The position numbers and the translations under genes are program-made. From the NCBI RefSeq assembly GCF_016698665.1, contig NZ_CP068046.1:1736001-1800000 (forward strand): a stretch of DNA of 64,000 nt, in the 5' to 3' direction. How positions within the stretch are numbered: position 1 is the stretch's first letter; every line of letters starts with the position of its first letter. The notes beneath the pieces were generated by a model. The model ran no database searches and had not been told where the DNA came from. It saw only the letters and a list, made by a program, of their open reading frames with translations. The DNA comes from Devosia rhizoryzae (GTDB lineage Bacteria > Pseudomonadota > Alphaproteobacteria > Rhizobiales > Devosiaceae). Positions 60,523-64,000 of the stretch are shown piece by piece.

Positions 60523-63156
60523 ATGCGCACTGACACCGAACAGACCATCTACCTCAAGGACTATGCGCCGACCCCGTACCGCATCGTGTCAGTAGAACTG
60601 GACTTTCGGATCCTCGAGGAAGCGACCCGCGTACGCGCGCAACTCACTATAGAGCCGCGCGAAGAAACTGCGCCGAGTACGCCGCTGGTACTCAACGGCG
60701 ATGGCCTCAAGCTTGAAACCATTGCCATCGACGGGCTGCCACTCGTTCTCTCGGCCTACGCGGCAGATGCCGATACCCTCACCGTGGTCGAACCGCCGAA
60801 CCGCCGCTTCGTGCTCGACACCGAAGTCATGTTACAGCCAGAAGCCAATACCAAGCTTATGGGCCTCTACCGCTCCTCAGGCACATGGTGCACGCAGTGC
60901 GAGCCCGAAGGCTTCCGCCGCATCACCTACTATCTCGACCGGCCCGACGTGCTGGCTCCGTTCAAGGTTCGGATCACGGCACCTATGGCCGTCGCACCTG
61001 TTCTGCTCTCCAACGGCAACCTGATCGACAAGGGTGATGCCGGTGACGGGCTGCACTTCGCGCTTTGGGAAGATCCCTTCCCCAAGCCGGCCTACCTCTT
61101 CGCGCTGGTCGCCGGCGACCTCGGGTCGATCACCGACAGTTTTACCACGCAAAGCGGCCGCAAGGTCGATCTCGCCATCTACTGTACCCATGGCAAGGAG
61201 AACGAGTGCCATTACGCCATGGACAGCCTCAAGCGCTCCATGGCCTGGGACGAGCGCCGCTTCGGACGCGAATACGACCTCGACGTCTTCAACATCGTCG
61301 CAGTCTCCGATTTCAACTTCGGCGCCATGGAGAACAAAGGCCTCAACATCTTCAACGACAAGTTGGTGTTTGCCGAGCCGAACACGGCAACCGATGCCAA
61401 CTATCATTCCATCGAGCGCGTCATCGCGCATGAATACTTCCACAACTGGACCGGCAATCGCATCACCTGCCGCGACTGGTTCCAGCTCTGCCTCAAGGAA
61501 GGCCTGACGGTTTATCGCGACCAGGAATTCACCTCGGACGAACGCAGCCGCCCCGTGCAGCGCATCCACGACGTGCAGAACCTGCGCAGCTCGCAATTTC
61601 CCGAAGACGGCGGTCCGCTTGCGCACCCGCCCCGTCCCGACAGCTTCCGCGAGATCAACAACTTCTATACGACCACGGTCTACGAAAAGGGCGCCGAGAT
61701 CGTGCGGATGCTGGCGACGCTGCTCGGCGAGGCCGGTTTCCGCAAAGGCATGGATCTTTACTTCGAGCGCCATGACGGCGAAGCGACGACCATCGAGGCC
61801 TTCCTCAAGGTCTTCGAAGACGCGACCGGCACCGACCTCTCCCAGTTTGCAACCTGGTACCTGCAGGCCGGCACCCCGCAGATCACCGTCTCGGACAATT
61901 ACGATGCGGCAAGCCAGACCTATTCGCTGACCCTTACCCAGAAGGTCGAGCCGACTCCGGGTCAGCCGGACAAGCAGCCTCTGCTGATCCCGGTGCGCTT
62001 CGGTCTTGTCGGCCCGAACGGCAGTGAGATGAGCTGGAGCGGCGTCTCGGGCGGTACGGCCAAAGACGACCTCATCCTCCTTGATCAACCCAGCGTCACC
62101 CTGCGCTTCACGGGCATCGCCAACAAGCCGATCCCGTCGCTGTTCCGCGGCTTCTCTGCGCCGATCAAGGTCAGCTCCAGCCTCAGCCAGTCCGACCTGC
62201 TGTTCCTGGCCGGTCATGACAGCGATCCGTTCAATCGGTGGGATGCATTACAGACCGTCCTGACCAATCTGATCGCCGGAGCCGCCCAGGGCCGGCCTTG
62301 GGCAGGCAGCGACCTCGACGCCCTGCGGCAGGCGATCGTGGATACGCTGGAGAACCCGGAGCTCGACGAGGCCTTCAAGGCCAATGTCATCGCCATTCCC
62401 GGTGAAAGCAGCATCGGCCGTCACATCGGCAAGGATGTCGACCCTGACTCCGTCGCCAAGGCGCGGCAAGCGCTGCTGGTCGCGCTGGTCAAACCGATCG
62501 AAGCCAGGCTCGAGGCCCTTTACCAGTCGCTCGAGACTTCCGCCGCCTATAGCCCCGACGCGCAACAGGCTGGAGAGCGGTCGCTCCGCACCGGCTTGCT
62601 CAATCTCCTGGTGGCTGGCGCCGGTCGCAGCGACTTGGCAGAGACGCAATACAACGCCGCCACCAACATGACCGACCGCTACGCCGCCATGGCGCTCGCG
62701 GCCCGGCACTGGACCGGCAACGCTCAAGCCCTGCTCGGCGATTTCCGCACGCGCTTCGCGGGTGACCCGCTGGTCTTCGACAAGTGGCTAACAGCCTGCG
62801 CGCAAGCCTCGGACGACGGCGTCATCGAGCGCATGCGCGCCACGCTCGCCGCGCCGGATTTCCCCAAGACCAATCCGAACCGCCTGCGCTCGCTGCTCGG
62901 CAGTTTCGTCATGACCAATCCCAGCCAATTTGCGCGCGCCGACGGTGCCGGTTTCCGCTTCATCACAGAAGCGGTCGCTGAAATCGACAAGGTCAACCCG
63001 CAGGTCGCCTCGCGCGTGCTCACCGGCTTCCGCGTCTTGCCTACGCTCGAAGCGGGCCGCCGGGAGAGCGGGAAAGCGGCTTTGGAGGCGCTCAAGACGC
63101 AGCATCAGCTTAGCCGTAACGTGAGCGAAATTTTGGATCGCATTTTGGCCAGTTAG
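60523..63156 (+). CDS. pepN: Aminopeptidase N (M1 family)
   Basis: 877 residues. A zinc metallopeptidase that removes N-terminal residues from peptides. GAMEN is at 267-271, the zinc motif HEYFHNW at 303-309 with the third ligand Glu in LCLKEGLTVYRDQEF, and a catalytic Tyr in FYTTTVYEKGAEIVRML. The C-terminal helical domain of the E. coli-type enzyme is complete. The frame stays open upstream, but the ATG at 60523 matches the usual family start. It is monocistronic. Confidence 0.95.
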   Translation: MRTDTEQTIYLKDYAPTPYRIVSVELDFRILEEATRVRAQLTIEPREETAPSTPLVLNGDGLKLETIAIDGLPLVLSAYAADADTLTVVEPPNRRFVLDTEVMLQPEANTKLMGLYRSSGTWCTQCEPEGFRRITYYLDRPDVLAPFKVRITAPMAVAPVLLSNGNLIDKGDAGDGLHFALWEDPFPKPAYLFALVAGDLGSITDSFTTQSGRKVDLAIYCTHGKENECHYAMDSLKRSMAWDERRFGREYDLDVFNIVAVSDFNFGAMENKGLNIFNDKLVFAEPNTATDANYHSIERVIAHEYFHNWTGNRITCRDWFQLCLKEGLTVYRDQEFTSDERSRPVQRIHDVQNLRSSQFPEDGGPLAHPPRPDSFREINNFYTTTVYEKGAEIVRMLATLLGEAGFRKGMDLYFERHDGEATTIEAFLKVFEDATGTDLSQFATWYLQAGTPQITVSDNYDAASQTYSLTLTQKVEPTPGQPDKQPLLIPVRFGLVGPNGSEMSWSGVSGGTAKDDLILLDQPSVTLRFTGIANKPIPSLFRGFSAPIKVSSSLSQSDLLFLAGHDSDPFNRWDALQTVLTNLIAGAAQGRPWAGSDLDALRQAIVDTLENPELDEAFKANVIAIPGESSIGRHIGKDVDPDSVAKARQALLVALVKPIEARLEALYQSLETSAAYSPDAQQAGERSLRTGLLNLLVAGAGRSDLAETQYNAATNMTDRYAAMALAARHWTGNAQALLGDFRTRFAGDPLVFDKWLTACAQASDDGVIERMRATLAAPDFPKTNPNRLRSLLGSFVMTNPSQFARADGAGFRFITEAVAEIDKVNPQVASRVLTGFRVLPTLEAGRRESGKAALEALKTQHQLSRNVSEILDRILAS

Positions 63157-63258
63157 TGCTGTCGTCGATCTGGCGCGTGGACCACCTGCCGCGCGCAAGT
63201 GAGTAGAAGAATTTTTCTTTCGGCTTAAGTGATTCAGCCGACTCCGCTTTTTCCGATG

Positions 63259-63278
63259 GGGCCCAAAACGGCCCTTTT
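63259..63278 (+). terminator. Possible weak terminator after pepN
   Basis: GGGCC / GGCCC with a 6-base loop is followed by TTTT, about 100 bp after the pepN stop. The stem is only 5 bp, so this is uncertain. Confidence 0.35.
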
Positions 63279-63370
63279 GGAGCTCTGGACAGCCTGCCCC
63301 AAACCGATTCATAACTTGTTCAGGGTTAGTTTGGTTTGGGGCTAAACCCCCTTCGATAATGGAGAATTTC

Positions 63371-64000
63371 ATGCGGTGGTCGGAGGTATCCGGCGCCGGC
63401 GCGCTCGGATTCCGCGCCGGCCTAGGAACAAAACGCCGCCTTAGGCCGCACAGCTTCCTCCTCCACCGCCTCGCCCCCGTCGCCACCACCGCCTTCCTCG
63501 CCGCCACCCTCTTTCTCGCCTACGACACGGCCACAAGTCTCAACAATCTCAGTGACTTGGAAGGCGTTGCAGGCCGCGGTGCCATCGCCTTCGCCCTTGC
63601 GGCCCTTTATACGATCCTCGCCACCCGCCGCCGCAGCAGCGCCACCGACCCGGTGCAGCGCGACAGTTATCTCGAACTGGCCGCAGCCATCCCGATGGGC
63701 GTCGCCTGCTGGACCAAGGCGGGCCAACTCATTGTTTGCAACGATCAATATCGCACGCGGCTCGATATCGACGATGCCGACATCACCTATCATCAAGCCG
63801 TCAGCCGCCTGATCGCCGGCGGTTACATGAAGGTCGTCGGCGAAGACGACCGCAGCCGCCTTCTCGAACTGCACCGCGAAGACGGCTCCTGCCTCCGCAT
63901 CGACGAGCGCCCCCTTGGCGACGGCGCCTTCATGACGCTGGTCTCCGACGTTACCGAACGCAAACGCACCGACGCGCTCCTCACCGCAATCCGCGAGGAC
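63371..64000 (+). CDS. Membrane PAS-domain sensor protein, probably a histidine kinase, 3' end off window
   Basis: 210 residues are visible; the frame is open at the edge. Two transmembrane helices (about 38-53 and 72-87) precede a PAS-like domain: LELAAAIPMGVACWTKAGQLIVCNDQY, then HREDGSCLRIDERPLGDGAFMTLVSDVTERKR. The sequence after VSDVTERKRTDALL would normally continue into a histidine kinase or cyclase; which one cannot be seen. GGAGAA lies 5 bases before the ATG. It is 214 bp after pepN. Confidence 0.75.
   Translation, partial: MRWSEVSGAGALGFRAGLGTKRRLRPHSFLLHRLAPVATTAFLAATLFLAYDTATSLNNLSDLEGVAGRGAIAFALAALYTILATRRRSSATDPVQRDSYLELAAAIPMGVACWTKAGQLIVCNDQYRTRLDIDDADITYHQAVSRLIAGGYMKVVGEDDRSRLLELHREDGSCLRIDERPLGDGAFMTLVSDVTERKRTDALLTAIRED

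Overview
The window is GC-rich, tightly packed chromosomal DNA with about 55 protein genes and no rRNA or tRNA gene that I can see. The gene set points to an alphaproteobacterium of the order Hyphomicrobiales, and the style fits a Devosia-like member of Devosiaceae. The clues are an HWE/HisKA_2 sensor kinase, a DUF2865 protein, a TIGR02281 aspartic protease, a type II DAHP synthase, a second GltX and a dispersed family of small palindromic repeats. The genus is inference; no 16S is present.

Layout. 0-8 kb: an acrylyl-CoA reductase-like gene cut by the left edge, an alpha/beta hydrolase, a SufR-like regulator with a group III truncated haemoglobin and a divergent flavin reductase, then fbp, an AGE-family sugar isomerase, an SDR and cysQ. 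8-13.4 kb: a PadR-controlled RND efflux pair with a striking three-box AT-rich operator. 13.5-14.1 kb: a Phd/Doc toxin-antitoxin pair. 14.1-23.7 kb (minus strand): an ArsR/Atm1-like exporter pair, a LysM protein, cimA, two GFA proteins, a VOC protein, a DUF559 protein and cysS. 24-36 kb: an FAH-family protein, a DUF2865 protein, gltX, nadE, a response regulator/HWE kinase pair, DAHP synthase, gor, a DUF2059 protein and rpiA. 36-45 kb: an L,D-transpeptidase, moaA, a DUF4160/DUF2442 pair, a VOC protein, an Lrp regulator, a membrane histidine kinase, cobT/cobS, an aspartic protease and dusA. 47.6-64 kb: an FGGY kinase, NDH-2, a DMT transporter, a GH2 beta-mannosidase, a GGDEF-EAL protein, two ABC exporter half-transporters, pepN, and a PAS sensor protein cut by the right edge.

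The most interesting region is 45.61-47.54 kb. A 1.9-kb insertion sits in the 5' end of dusA, bounded by a 26-bp perfect direct repeat of the dusA sequence. Just inside each end is a cluster of four direct copies of a roughly 10-11 bp motif (core CTGCACCA) that look like recombinase arm-binding sites. The insertion supplies a replacement start for dusA that matches the lost one in length. The original start is stranded on the far side as a 24-codon remnant. No integrase is present; there are only two convergent unknown genes, one with an N-terminal zinc ribbon. It looks like a very small, non-autonomous dusA-targeting integrative element.

Four pairs of GC-rich palindromic repeats lie at gene boundaries. 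One pair lies inside the N-terminal coding region of the DUF559 gene, whose GTG start overlaps the cysS stop.
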